Source: Sinorhizobium fredii USDA 257
GTDB lineage: Bacteria > Pseudomonadota > Alphaproteobacteria > Rhizobiales > Rhizobiaceae
Assembly: GCF_000265205.3 (NCBI RefSeq)
Contig: NC_018000.1
Span: 4,588,001-4,652,000 of the forward strand
DNA: 64,000 nt
Direction of reading: 5' to 3'
The notes under the pieces were generated by a model that was given only the letters and a program-made list of their open reading frames with translations, did no database searches and was not told the DNA's origin. The position numbers were made by a program, and so were the translations under genes. Below, in pieces: positions 9,144 through 16,915 of the stretch; position 1 is the first letter of the stretch; every line of letters begins with the position of its first letter.

Positions 9144-9789
9144 GATAGCTCTCCCAGGCATCGATCGAGACGGTGAGCGTCGGATCGGCGCCCTCCCCCC
9201 AGATCTCTCCGCCATCAAAGACGACCGTGTAAACCCATTGTGGGTTCTCGCCCCTGCCATGGGCGTTATCGTCCGGGAAAACAAAACTGCCCTGCACCGC
9301 TTCCACCACGCCCGTCTTGGCACGCGCATAGCGCGGCAGGCGCGTATGAGTATCGGGATGGAAATTTTTCGTACGCACGGTTTCCCCGACGACGAAACGC
9401 GGTGGCGTTTGCACCGGTCGGTCACAGGGCCCCCCCTTGGCGAGCACGCCCGCGACCATATCGGCCTTCAGCACCCGCTTCGGCTCCCGCCCCTTTTCAA
9501 GCATTTGGCCGACATCAAGCTCCGCTTGGGTCACGAAACCGTGGCGCTTCAGAAGCGTTTCCAGCGCACGAGTCCAGATCTCGTAATAGCTCGCCGCAAG
9601 ATAGGTCGCAGGCGGCAGGCTCTCGCGCGCATGACGGCTCTCATCGATCGTCCAGGCACCAAAGGCACCGCAGGAGAGCGTTATACCGAGGGCCCGCTTC
9701 TCCCAATCCGCGTGGAAATAGGGCTCATCCTTTTCCGGTGCGATCGGGCCAAGGCCGTGCTGGCCGCCAAGGTCATGCGGTCCGTTCAT
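9130..9789 (-). CDS. nthB: Nitrile hydratase beta subunit
   Basis: The 219-residue protein starts [15 protein letters not shown], the family's conserved N-terminus. It ends with the SH3-like barrel segment containing [24 protein letters not shown] and VYTVVF. The beta subunit pairs with alpha to form the nitrile hydratase that converts nitriles to amides in the cytoplasm, and its arginines contact the oxidised cysteine claw of alpha. Its ATG overlaps the nthA stop by four bases, fixing the start and indicating translational coupling and equal stoichiometry. Confidence 0.92.
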   Translation of the reverse strand: MNGPHDLGGQHGLGPIAPEKDEPYFHADWEKRALGITLSCGAFGAWTIDESRHARESLPPATYLAASYYEIWTRALETLLKRHGFVTQAELDVGQMLEKGREPKRVLKADMVAGVLAKGGPCDRPVQTPPRFVVGETVRTKNFHPDTHTRLPRYARAKTGVVEAVQGSFVFPDDNAHGRGENPQWVYTVVFDGGEIWGEGADPTLTVSIDAWESYLERV

Positions 9790-10430
9790 CGCGCAGCCTC
9801 CGGTGACAAAGCCAACCCGGTCCCAATCATCGCGTCGCGCGTGACAAGAGCGGCCAGTTCCTCCTCTCCGAAGCCTTCCGTGCCGTCGGGCCGTTCGGGG
9901 ACGACGATGTATCGCAGTTCCGCTGTCGAATCCCAGACGCGGACCTTCTTCTCCGCCGGCAGCTCGAGCCCGAATTCGGCAAGCACGCCGCGCGGATCGA
10001 TGACGGCGCGCGAGCGATAAGGCGGCGCCTTGTACCAGACGGGCGGCAGGCCGAGCACGGCCCATGGGTAGCAGGAGCAGAGCGTGCAGACGACGAGGTT
10101 GTGCGTATCGGGCGCGTTGAAAACGGCGCGCATATGTTCGCCCTGCCGCCCGGTGAAGCCGAGGCTGGCGATCGCGGCAGTGGCGTCGCGCTTCAGCCAG
10201 CTGGCAAAGTCCGCATCACTCCAGGCCTTGGCGACGACGCGGGCGCCGTTGCGTGGCCCCACCTTCGTCTCGTAAGTCTCGACGATCGCATCGATTGCCG
10301 CCGGGTCGATCAGCCCCTTTTCCGTCAGCACCGTTTCCAGCGCTTTCACACGCGCTTCCATATCGGTGAAACGGTTGTCGTGCTCGTGATGGCCGTGATC
10401 GTCTTCATGACCATGATGATGCTCGGCCAT
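9786..10430 (-). CDS. nthA: Nitrile hydratase alpha subunit, cobalt type
   Basis: The 214-residue protein has the metal claw V-C-T-L-C-S-C-Y at residues 114-121. The Thr and Tyr in these positions mark cobalt rather than iron enzymes. Cys115, Cys118, Ser119 and Cys120 give the metal site, with Cys118 and Cys120 expected to be oxidised. The N-terminus is strikingly histidine-rich (about eight His among the first 17 residues), unlike the catalytic fold, and could bind metal. GAGGAG sits about seven bases before the ATG. First gene of the operon; amide products would normally go to an amidase, which is not in this window. Confidence 0.93.
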   Translation of the reverse strand: MAEHHHGHEDDHGHHEHDNRFTDMEARVKALETVLTEKGLIDPAAIDAIVETYETKVGPRNGARVVAKAWSDADFASWLKRDATAAIASLGFTGRQGEHMRAVFNAPDTHNLVVCTLCSCYPWAVLGLPPVWYKAPPYRSRAVIDPRGVLAEFGLELPAEKKVRVWDSTAELRYIVVPERPDGTEGFGEEELAALVTRDAMIGTGLALSPEAAR

Positions 10431-10521
10431 TCGGTCGCTCCTCTACCGGAAATCCGATTATTTCTAATGCACTAGGGTGAAGATCGGAATCACTATTTGA
10501 AGAATTTTCCGGTCATTGTCT

Positions 10522-11115
10522 TTACTTCAACATCGGCCAAAGACTGACGACGAGCAGTACGGCCATGGTTATGTTGAACCATTTGAGCCGCGTCGGCTCC
10601 GCGAGCCATTGCCGGAGCGCCGACCCGAAGCCTGCCCAGGTCGAGACACTCGGCACGTTGACGAGCGCAAAGACCAGACCGACGACGAAGACGCTCAAGA
10701 GATAGCTGTCGCTGCTCGTATAGGTGGCCATCGCCGAGACCGCCATTACCCAGGCTTTCGGATTGATCCACTGGAACGCGGCCGCCTGCAGAAAGGTCAT
10801 TGGCGCCGCACTCGCCTTGCCCTCGCCAAGCGAGCGCGAGGATCCGATCTTCCAGGCGATCCAGACGAGATAGGCACCCCCGGCGAATTTCAGCGCGGTA
10901 TGGAGCAACGGCACGGAGTGAAGCAGTGCACCAAGCCCCAGGCCGACCGCGATCAACAGAACGAAGAAACCGCTGCCGATGCCGAGCATATGTGGGATCG
11001 TACGGGCAAAACCAAAACTCACGCCCGAGGCAAACAGCATCATGTTGTTCGGACCGGGCGTGATCGATGTCGTGAAGGCGAACAGGAACAGCGCCAGTAG
11101 CGTATCCAGTTGCAT
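10522..11115 (-). CDS. LysE family translocator
   Basis: The 197-residue, six-helix membrane protein has an N-terminal TPGPNNMMLFASG motif, GGAYLVWIAWKIG and a WINPKAWVMA segment, matching the LysE/RhtB exporter family. ATG at 11115 follows GGAGG with spacing of seven, and the open frame upstream is unlikely to be translated. It is a distinct subgroup from the LysE protein at 3660-4292 (PGPN instead of PGPA). It stands alone between the nitrile hydratase operon and a divergent outer membrane protein gene. A symmetric sequence at 11221-11237 upstream may be its operator. The substrate is unknown. Confidence 0.88.
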   Translation of the reverse strand: MQLDTLLALFLFAFTTSITPGPNNMMLFASGVSFGFARTIPHMLGIGSGFFVLLIAVGLGLGALLHSVPLLHTALKFAGGAYLVWIAWKIGSSRSLGEGKASAAPMTFLQAAAFQWINPKAWVMAVSAMATYTSSDSYLLSVFVVGLVFALVNVPSVSTWAGFGSALRQWLAEPTRLKWFNITMAVLLVVSLWPMLK

Positions 11116-11562
11116 GCATTTCCTCCTGCAAGCGCGGTGCGGCACGGCCGTAGCGATGCGCCCTATCTCGCTGATTTGACGTGGCATTCTGCCCGAGCCG
11201 GAATCCGGCCGCGCAATTTAGGTCAGCCTACCTGACCCAAATGCTAAGACCAGCCATTTCTTGTCATGGTAACAAACCGGATTGAAGAGACCGACTGGCT
11301 CACCGGCCGATGGGGCGATGCACGGCGCTTTCGCCATCGCAACCCCGACGCACATTTCGGCTCGTAGCGTTGTCGTTCCTTAAACGGCGGTAACGCGTTG
11401 CATAAACAAGGTGCTGGCGACTAATATGCGGTGCTCCGACGGAGACCTGACGAAATAGTGTTGATTTGGCGGCAGGCGTACTCTGAAGGAGCACGCGCAA
11501 TTTGCTCGTGGGATCAAGATGATCGCGCCGTACGAGCTAGACAGCGAGCGTTCGCGGCAGCA
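11116..11562. other. Intergenic region between lysE-like gene and predicted outer membrane protein
   Basis: About 450 bases without a convincing gene. The only structure I can support is the GGTCAG-N5-CTGACC inverted repeat listed separately. An ORF extending into this region in frame with the downstream gene has no ribosome binding site and atypical composition, so I regard it as leader. Confidence 0.5.
11221..11237. promoter_or_regulatory. Inverted repeat, putative operator of lysE-like exporter
   Basis: GGTCAG and CTGACC form perfect six-base arms around a five-base spacer, flanked by weakly symmetric TTTA/CAAA. It lies about 105 bases upstream of the exporter start. LysE exporters are commonly controlled by an adjacent LysR or Lrp-type regulator, but none is encoded here, so the cognate protein is unknown. 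Confidence 0.35.
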
Positions 11563-12237
11563 ATGGGCGTTGAAATGGGGGATGCATCTTCACGCAAGGC
11601 AAAGGCATGGCACGGCTTCGCTTGCCTGATCTTCCTGCTCGGTCAGCCGCAAGCCGTTCGTGCTTCTGACTGGTTCGATTGGTATGGCATTACAGGGCCA
11701 TGCGATGGCGACTGCAGTTTCATGATCTTTGGCGGCAAATTCGTCGAGACGCCGATGGATGAAGTCTTCCTCCAAGGCAACCTGGCTCCGTCCGAATGGA
11801 ATTTTGGCGACAGCGGATTGCTGGGCATTGCGGCATCCCGAAGGGTCGCAGGCCTTCTCGACAACACATTTCAAGTCGAGGCCGAACTCGGATTGGCAAA
11901 GCGTTTTGGCGCAATGGATGAGTATGAGGCATGGGCGGCAGCCTATCTGAGATATGCCTCTTTTCCCTGGAACGACTATCTCTACACCACTGTGGCCGTT
12001 TCAACCGGCCTTAATTACGCCAGTGGCATCGCGGAATTCGAGACGGAAAAGTCAGACGATGGCGATGGCAGCCGGCTTCTACATTATTTCGCACCCGAAA
12101 TTACCTTCGCTGCGCCGGAGGACAAGTCCAAGGAACTGGTGATACGATTCCATCATCGCTCCGGTATCTTTGGCCTGGTGAACGATACCGGCGGTGGTGT
12201 GCAGTACCTGACTGTCGGCCTAAGGTTCAGATTTTGA
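11563..12237 (+). CDS. Predicted outer-membrane beta-barrel protein
   Basis: About 224 residues. A hydrophobic N-terminal signal segment ends near AVRA-SDWFDWYG. Alternating hydrophobic strands follow, and the sequence ends in a strand closing with Phe (GVQYLTVGLRFRF), the C-terminal signature recognised by the BAM complex. The size and strand pattern fit an eight-stranded barrel, and the HHRSGIFGL segment recalls PagL-type lipid A deacylases. I cannot confirm a catalytic His-Ser pair beyond that stretch, so the function stays open. The start could be ATG at 11563 or 11575; neither has a good ribosome binding site. Confidence 0.68.
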   Translation: MGVEMGDASSRKAKAWHGFACLIFLLGQPQAVRASDWFDWYGITGPCDGDCSFMIFGGKFVETPMDEVFLQGNLAPSEWNFGDSGLLGIAASRRVAGLLDNTFQVEAELGLAKRFGAMDEYEAWAAAYLRYASFPWNDYLYTTVAVSTGLNYASGIAEFETEKSDDGDGSRLLHYFAPEITFAAPEDKSKELVIRFHHRSGIFGLVNDTGGGVQYLTVGLRFRF

Positions 12238-12319
12238 GCAGGCCCGCCCGTCGCTCTCTGGTTATGGTTACAAGCCGGATCAGGCAAGCTTGCGGGGGGG
12301 AAGCGTCCGGCAGGCTCGC

Positions 12320-12547
12320 TTACTTGCGCTTTCGCGTATCCCTCTTCTTTGTAGGTTCGGCAACGGAATTCGCCGCCTCCGCGGCTTCCTTTTCCAGCCT
12401 CAGCTCCCTGAGGCGGGCCGTCTTTTTCAGCCGCGCCGCCGCCTCCTGTTCGATGATTGCGCGCGAAGCAAGCGTCGCCTGGTCCGCGCGGTCCGACGGA
12501 TTTTTCTTTTCATTCTTGAACAGACGATTGGTAGCGGTGTCCTTCAT
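12320..12547 (-). CDS. Small highly charged protein of unknown function
   Basis: The product is 75 residues and rich in Lys, Arg, Glu and Ala. It is predicted to be mostly one amphipathic helix (ATLASRAIIEQEAAARLKKTARLRELRLEKEAAEAA) with a basic tail KKRDTRKRK. AAAGGAGAACGC precedes the ATG. It has no signal peptide or membrane segment. Its composition suggests a nucleic-acid-associated or disordered protein, but this is inference. It lies downstream of cspA and its terminator on the same strand, so it may receive readthrough or have its own promoter. Confidence 0.7.
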   Translation of the reverse strand: MKDTATNRLFKNEKKNPSDRADQATLASRAIIEQEAAARLKKTARLRELRLEKEAAEAANSVAEPTKKRDTRKRK

Positions 12548-12570
12548 TGCGTTCTCCTTTCCGAGAGCAA

Positions 12571-12597
12571 TAAAAAAGGCCGGGCGAACCCGACCTT
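12571..12597 (-). terminator. Rho-independent terminator downstream of cspA
   Basis: Read on the reverse strand, a nine-pair stem (AAGGTCGGG with CCCGGCCTT, one G-U pair) closes a TTCG tetraloop and is followed by a run of T. It lies about 100 bases past the cspA stop. Confidence 0.8.
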
Positions 12598-12698
12598 CCC
12601 TATCATCTCAACCGGCCAGTGCCAGTACATCCGTGGTCAAAGGCTGGGAGATGATAATCCTGTGGGATGCGGTGATGAGCACAATCGCGAGCGCACAC

Positions 12699-12908
12699 TT
12701 AAAGGGCGCGCAAATTTTCCGCCGACGTCTTGCCCGTACGACGATCCTGCGCAAGCTCATAGCTAACTTTCTGACCATCCTTGAGGGTGGATAGCCCCGC
12801 GCGCTCTACCGCCGAGATGTGTACAAACACATCTGCCGCGCCGTCATCAGGCTGGATGAACCCAAAGCCCTTGGTGCTGTTGAACCATTTTACTGTACCA
12901 GAAGCCAC
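12699..12908 (-). CDS. cspA: Cold shock protein, CspA family
   Basis: The 69-residue protein is a single cold-shock domain with RNP1 (KGFGFI) and RNP2 (VFVHIS) motifs and a conserved GTVKWFN start. It binds single-stranded RNA or DNA and acts as an RNA chaperone. I start it at GTG 12908, giving M-A-S-G-T-V and the usual family length, with AAAGGT upstream; an upstream ATG would add 11 atypical residues. The region upstream is long and may contain a structured cold-responsive leader. Rhizobia carry several paralogues, so the symbol is generic. Confidence 0.93.
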   Translation of the reverse strand: MASGTVKWFNSTKGFGFIQPDDGAADVFVHISAVERAGLSTLKDGQKVSYELAQDRRTGKTSAENLRAL

Positions 12909-13213
12909 GTGGCTACCTTTCAATCGCTTATTGAAGAACAACGCCGCATTTCAGCAACGTATTGCTACCGATTTGTCAGGATTTTCGTGACAATGCGCAG
13001 CAGCGCAGAAACAAATACCGTCGATCAACATCGTTGGTCAATATGTAGGTCAGGAGTATGTTTCTTACAAGCCAGGATATGATTTTTCTCTTGCCTCTCC
13101 ATAATTGCCTTAACGGTGACGAGAGTCGTAGTGTGGCTTGAGCCTTGACCCCTCCGGTGGACTTTTTGGGACCGGATTCTAGGGGGAGTTGAACCATTCG
13201 CGGGACATCCTCC
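12909..13213. other. Divergent intergenic region between cspA and aldo/keto reductase
   Basis: About 300 bases. It must contain the cspA promoter and leader on the reverse strand and the reductase promoter on the forward strand. I see no convincing -35/-10 pair, hairpin or small gene. Confidence 0.4.
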
Positions 13214-14059
13214 ATGCACGATCCGATTTCCTCCATCACTTTCCCCGATGGACGCAAGGTTCCGGTTCTCGGTCAGGGAACCTGGCGGATGGGCGAGATC
13301 CGAACAAAGGCGGCTGACGAAATCCGCAGCCTGCAGCTCGGACTCGACCTCGGCATGACGCTGATCGATACGGCCGAAATGTACGGTGACGGCGGCGCCG
13401 AACGGATTGTCGGCGAAGCGGTCGACGGCCGGCGCGACGAAGCATTCATCGTCAGCAAGGTACTGCCCTCCAATGCCAGCCGATCGCGCACGATTGCGGC
13501 CTGCGAGCGCAGTCTGCGCAATCTCGGCACCGACCGTATCGACCTCTATCTGCTGCATTGGCGCGGCGGCCATCCGCTCGCCGAAACCGTCGCCGCTTTC
13601 GAAGACCTGAAGAAGGCCGGCAAAATCCTCGCCTGGGGCGTTTCGAATTTCGACGTCGACGACATGAAGGAGTTGCAGTCGGTTCCGAACGGCGGCAGCG
13701 TCGCGGCAAACCAGGTGCTCTACAATCTCGCCCGCCGCGGCATCGAGTACGACCTGTTGCCCTGGTGCCGGGACCGTGGCGTGCCCGTCATGGCCTATTC
13801 GCCGCTCGACGAAGGACGTCTGCTGCACGATGCCGACCTGGTCCATATCGCCAAGGCGCATCAGGCAACTCCCGCCCAGGTCGCTCTCGCGTTTCTCAAG
13901 ACCCGCTCCGGCGTAATCTCCATACCGAAGACCGGCTCTGCCGAGCGTGCCCGCGAAAACCGCGATGCCATGGATATCCATCTGACCGCGGAAGACCTCG
14001 CCGAGATCGACCGGCTCTTCCCGCCGCCAAGGAGGAAAATGCGGCTCGAGGTGATTTGA
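13214..14059 (+). CDS. Aldo/keto reductase
   Basis: The 281-residue TIM-barrel oxidoreductase has the full catalytic tetrad: Asp52 and Tyr57 ([14 protein letters not shown]), Lys82 (IVSKVLP) and His115 (LYLLHWRGG). The C-terminal phosphate-binding segment ([19 protein letters not shown]) recognises NADPH. It reduces aldehydes or ketones in the cytoplasm; the substrate is unknown. It resembles the YeaE/2,5-diketogluconate reductase-like subgroup. It stands alone and converges on ilvH, with a palindromic repeat between the two ends. Confidence 0.92.
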   Translation: MHDPISSITFPDGRKVPVLGQGTWRMGEIRTKAADEIRSLQLGLDLGMTLIDTAEMYGDGGAERIVGEAVDGRRDEAFIVSKVLPSNASRSRTIAACERSLRNLGTDRIDLYLLHWRGGHPLAETVAAFEDLKKAGKILAWGVSNFDVDDMKELQSVPNGGSVAANQVLYNLARRGIEYDLLPWCRDRGVPVMAYSPLDEGRLLHDADLVHIAKAHQATPAQVALAFLKTRSGVISIPKTGSAERARENRDAMDIHLTAEDLAEIDRLFPPPRRKMRLEVI

Positions 14060-14084
14060 TTTAAGGAGTTCGAGGGGTGAGCGG

Positions 14085-14205
14085 CCCCTCATGCCGCTGC
14101 CGCGACCTTCTCCCCGTTTTCAGCGGGGAGAAGGAGCAAACCGCAATCACCCAAGTCCCCTCTCCCGCTTGTGGGCTAGGGGCAATACGCCAGCCCAGCA
14201 GGTCA
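14085..14205. repeat. RIME-like rhizobial palindromic repeat
   Basis: The segment begins CCCCTCATGCCGCTGCC and contains a perfect 11-base stem (14106-14116 with 14124-14134, CCTTCTCCCCG arms) around a seven-base loop, followed by an imperfect partner. This pattern matches the mosaic intergenic palindromes (RIME family) of Rhizobiaceae. It sits between converging genes, where it could also help terminate transcription. Confidence 0.65.
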
Positions 14206-14219
14206 ATCGAGCACGCGCA

Positions 14220-14792
14220 TTACATTCCCTGCGGCCCGCGGTTCATCGCGGCAATACCGGTGCGGCAGACCTCGATCAGGCCGAGCGGCTTCATGATGGC
14301 GATGAATTGTTCGATCTTCGAAGGCTTGCCGGTGATTTCGAAGACGAAGTGATCGATATTGGCGTCGATGACCGAAGCGCGGAAGGCATCGGCAAGCCTG
14401 AGTGCCTCCACGCGATGCTCGCCCGAACCGTGCACCTTGACGAGCGCCAGCTCGCGCTCGACCGGTCGGTCATGGCCGAGCCCGGCGGCCCGCACGGTGA
14501 GATCAACGACGCGATGCACCGGCACAAGCCGTTCGAGCTGGTTCTTGATCTGCTCCAGCACGTGCGGCGTGCCGCGGGTCACGATGGTGATGCGTGATAG
14601 ATGCGCCTCGTGCTCCGTTTCTGAAACCGTCAGGCTCTCGATGTTGTAGCCGCGGCCGGAGAAGAGGCCGATGACACGGGCGAGGACGCCCGGCTCGTTG
14701 TCGACGAGGACGGAGAGCGTGTGCGTCTCCGCAAGTTCCGTCTCCTTGGCGATGAAATAGGCGGAGCCGGTCGGCTGAAGATGTGCACTCAT
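14220..14792 (-). CDS. ilvH: Acetolactate synthase small (regulatory) subunit
   Basis: The 190-residue protein has an N-terminal ACT domain (HTLSVLVDNEPGVLARVIGLFSGRGYNIESLTV) and a C-terminal ALS-associated domain. The regulatory subunit stimulates the catalytic subunit and carries the valine feedback site. It is the second gene of ilvIH, 21 bases after ilvI, and falls under the attenuator upstream of ilvI. Length and start agree with the family. Confidence 0.95.
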   Translation of the reverse strand: MSAHLQPTGSAYFIAKETELAETHTLSVLVDNEPGVLARVIGLFSGRGYNIESLTVSETEHEAHLSRITIVTRGTPHVLEQIKNQLERLVPVHRVVDLTVRAAGLGHDRPVERELALVKVHGSGEHRVEALRLADAFRASVIDANIDHFVFEITGKPSKIEQFIAIMKPLGLIEVCRTGIAAMNRGPQGM

Positions 14793-14813
14793 TTTTTCTT
14801 TCCTACCTTTTCA

Positions 14814-16592
14814 TCAAACGAGTTGGCGGCCCTTGGCGTCGATCGCGTTCGCTACCGCTTCGTCGGTCGCCTCGTCGGGGAGCAGCATTTCGTTATGCGC
14901 CTTGCCGGACGGGATCATCGGGAAGCAGTTGGCGAGGTTGGCGACGCGGCAGTCGAAGATCACCGGTGCCGGCGTGTCGATCATCCGCCGGATCGCATCG
15001 TCCAGGTCTACGGGCTTCTCGCAGCGGATCCCGACGCCGCCATAGGCTTCGGCCAGCTTGACGAAATCGGGCATCGCTTCCGTGTAGGAATGCGACAGGC
15101 GGTTACCGTGCAGGAGCTGCTGCCATTGCCGGACCATGCCCATGTACTGATTGTTGAGAATGAAGATCTTGACCGGCAGGCCGTACTGAACGGCGCAGGA
15201 CATCTCCTGGATGCACATCTGGATCGAGGCGTCACCGGCAATGTCGATGACGAGGCTTTCCGGATGCGCCACCTGGACGCCGATCGCGGCCGGAAAGCCG
15301 TAGCCCATCGTGCCGAGGCCGCCCGATGTCATCCAGCGGTTCGGCTGCTCGAAGCCGAAGAACTGCGCCGCCCACATCTGGTGCTGGCCCACCTCGGTGG
15401 TGATGTAGGTGTCGCGGCCCTTGCTGAGCTCGTAGAGCCGCTGGATCGCATACTGCGGCATGATGACGTCGTCGTTTGGCGTGTAGGCCAGCGAATTACG
15501 CGCCCGCCACTTCGCAATTGAGCCCCACCAATCGTTGAGGCGTGCCTTGTCGACCGTCTTTGCGGCAGCGCGCCACAAGCGAACCATATCCTCGAGAACG
15601 TTCGCGACATCGCCGACGATCGGGATATCGACGCGGACGTTCTTGTTGATCGAGGACGGGTCGATATCGATGTGGATCTTCTTCGAGTTCGGCGAGAAGG
15701 CGTTGAGTCGACCGGTGATACGGTCATCGAAGCGCGCGCCTATACAGACCATGACGTCGCAGTCGTGCATCGCCATGTTGGCTTCGTACGTGCCGTGCAT
15801 GCCGAGCATGCCGAGCCAGTTCTTGCCGGAGGCCGGATAGGCGCCGAGGCCCATCAGCGTCGAGGTGATCGGGAAGCCGGTGAGCTCAACCAGTTCGCGC
15901 AGGAAATGCGAGGCCTCAGTCCCGGAATTGATGACGCCGCCACCGGAGTAGATGACCGGCTGGCGCGCCGACTTCATCAGCGCGATCGCTTCTTCGATCT
16001 TCTTCAGGTCGCCCTGGGTCTTCGGCTGGTAGCTCTTTTGCGTCGGAACGGCTGATGGCGGCGTGTAGGTGCCGGTCGCGAACTGGATGTCCTTCGGAAT
16101 GTCGACGACGACCGGGCCGGGACGGCCGGACTGGGCGACGCGGAACGCCTCATGGATGATGCGGGCGAGATCATTGACGTCCTTGACCAACCAGTTGTGC
16201 TTGGTGCAGGGCCGCGTGATGCCGACCGTGTCGCACTCCTGGAAAGCATCAGAACCGATCAGCGGCGTCGGAACCTGACCCGAGATGCAGACGAGCGGGA
16301 TCGAATCCATCAGCGCGTCCTGGAGCGGCGTCACGGCGTTGGTGGCGCCTGGACCGGAGGTGACCAGCATGACGCCGACCTTGCCGGTGGAGCGGGCATA
16401 GCCTTCGGCCATGTGGCCGGCGCCCTGCTCGTGGCGAACGAGAATGTGCTGAATGTCTTCCTGCTGGAAAATCTCGTCATAGATCGGAAGCACGGCGCCA
16501 CCGGGATAGCCGAAGATGTGTTCGACGCCATTGTCCTTCAGAGCCTGGAGAACGATCTCCGCCCCTGTCATCTGGTTTTCAGTTCCGCTCAT
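14814..16592 (-). CDS. ilvI: Acetolactate synthase large (catalytic) subunit
   Basis: The 592-residue ThDP enzyme condenses two pyruvates, or pyruvate with 2-oxobutyrate, in the first common step of valine, leucine and isoleucine synthesis. It shows the HEQGAGHMAEGYAR motif with catalytic Glu55, a central FAD/ThDP fold with IGARFDDRITG, and the GDASIQ...NN ThDP-Mg motif. I start it at ATG 16592 (MSGTENQMTGAEIVL). The frame stays open further upstream to 16739 but crosses the attenuator, so that extension is not coding. Rhizobia normally use this single ilvIH pair. Confidence 0.95.
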   Translation of the reverse strand: MSGTENQMTGAEIVLQALKDNGVEHIFGYPGGAVLPIYDEIFQQEDIQHILVRHEQGAGHMAEGYARSTGKVGVMLVTSGPGATNAVTPLQDALMDSIPLVCISGQVPTPLIGSDAFQECDTVGITRPCTKHNWLVKDVNDLARIIHEAFRVAQSGRPGPVVVDIPKDIQFATGTYTPPSAVPTQKSYQPKTQGDLKKIEEAIALMKSARQPVIYSGGGVINSGTEASHFLRELVELTGFPITSTLMGLGAYPASGKNWLGMLGMHGTYEANMAMHDCDVMVCIGARFDDRITGRLNAFSPNSKKIHIDIDPSSINKNVRVDIPIVGDVANVLEDMVRLWRAAAKTVDKARLNDWWGSIAKWRARNSLAYTPNDDVIMPQYAIQRLYELSKGRDTYITTEVGQHQMWAAQFFGFEQPNRWMTSGGLGTMGYGFPAAIGVQVAHPESLVIDIAGDASIQMCIQEMSCAVQYGLPVKIFILNNQYMGMVRQWQQLLHGNRLSHSYTEAMPDFVKLAEAYGGVGIRCEKPVDLDDAIRRMIDTPAPVIFDCRVANLANCFPMIPSGKAHNEMLLPDEATDEAVANAIDAKGRQLV

Positions 16593-16648
16593 TGGCCTGC
16601 TTCCGTCCCTTTTGTAAGGTTTGGGGTGATTAGCTTGTTTGAGGACAT

Positions 16649-16672
16649 AAAAAAAGGCCCCATCAGGAGCCT
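16649..16672 (-). terminator. ilvIH attenuator terminator
   Basis: On the reverse strand AGGCTCC-TGAT-GGGGCCT forms a seven-pair stem (one G-U) followed by seven T, ending 56 bases before the ilvI start. It lies downstream of a leader peptide with Val-Ile-Leu-Val-Val codons, as expected for transcription attenuation by branched-chain amino-acid supply. Confidence 0.85.
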
Positions 16673-16678
16673 CGTTCA

Positions 16679-16726
16679 GCGCATGGGTGGCTACCGCCGG
16701 ATGGTTACACCATCCTGCCCATGCGC
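16679..16726 (-). promoter_or_regulatory. ilvIH leader RNA pause/anti-terminator hairpin
   Basis: Arms GCGCATGGG (16718-16726 read in reverse) and CCCATGCGC (16679-16687) are perfectly complementary over nine bases. They enclose a second hairpin GGATGG-TGTAA-CCATCC (16699-16715). The leader peptide's stop codon lies in the inner loop. A ribosome stalled on the branched-chain codons at 16732-16746 would sit just before this structure and could favour an alternative fold; I did not resolve that alternative pairing. Confidence 0.7.
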
Positions 16727-16761
16727 CGTCCCACCACAAGAATAACCGCGAAGTTTTTCAT
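16705..16761 (-). CDS. ilvL: ilvIH leader peptide
   Basis: A short gene encodes the 18-residue peptide MKNFAVILVVGRRMGRMV followed by TAA. Residues 6-10 are Val-Ile-Leu-Val-Val, exactly the amino acids made by the pathway. The ORF ends inside the leader hairpin and is followed by the terminator at 16649-16672. This is the classic arrangement for ribosome-mediated attenuation; shortage of charged Val, Ile or Leu tRNA would stall translation and allow ilvIH transcription. No function beyond regulation is implied. Confidence 0.85.
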   Translation of the reverse strand: MKNFAVILVVGRRMGRMV

Positions 16762-16915
16762 GGGCCGATTTGATAAACAGAAATCCGTGACCCGTCAACG
16801 CCGATTTGCCGGGTTTCTCCCGCCACACGTTTGTCGTGAACCGAGTGGAAGGGACACCGCAACCACTTATTAAAGCCGCTCCACTATTCTGGAACGCTAT
16901 TAGTCGAGGTGTGCA

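Noticed and set aside
14085..14205. A true Rho-independent terminator for the aldo/keto reductase or ilvH
   Set aside because: The stem is strong but no T run follows; the sequence resembles RIME repeats. It may still stop transcription in part.
16593..16739. An N-terminal extension of IlvI starting with several Trp codons (MWWDGAWAGW)
   Set aside because: It crosses the attenuator hairpin and terminator; the true leader peptide is a different frame with Val-Ile-Leu-Val-Val codons, and the IlvI start is at 16592.
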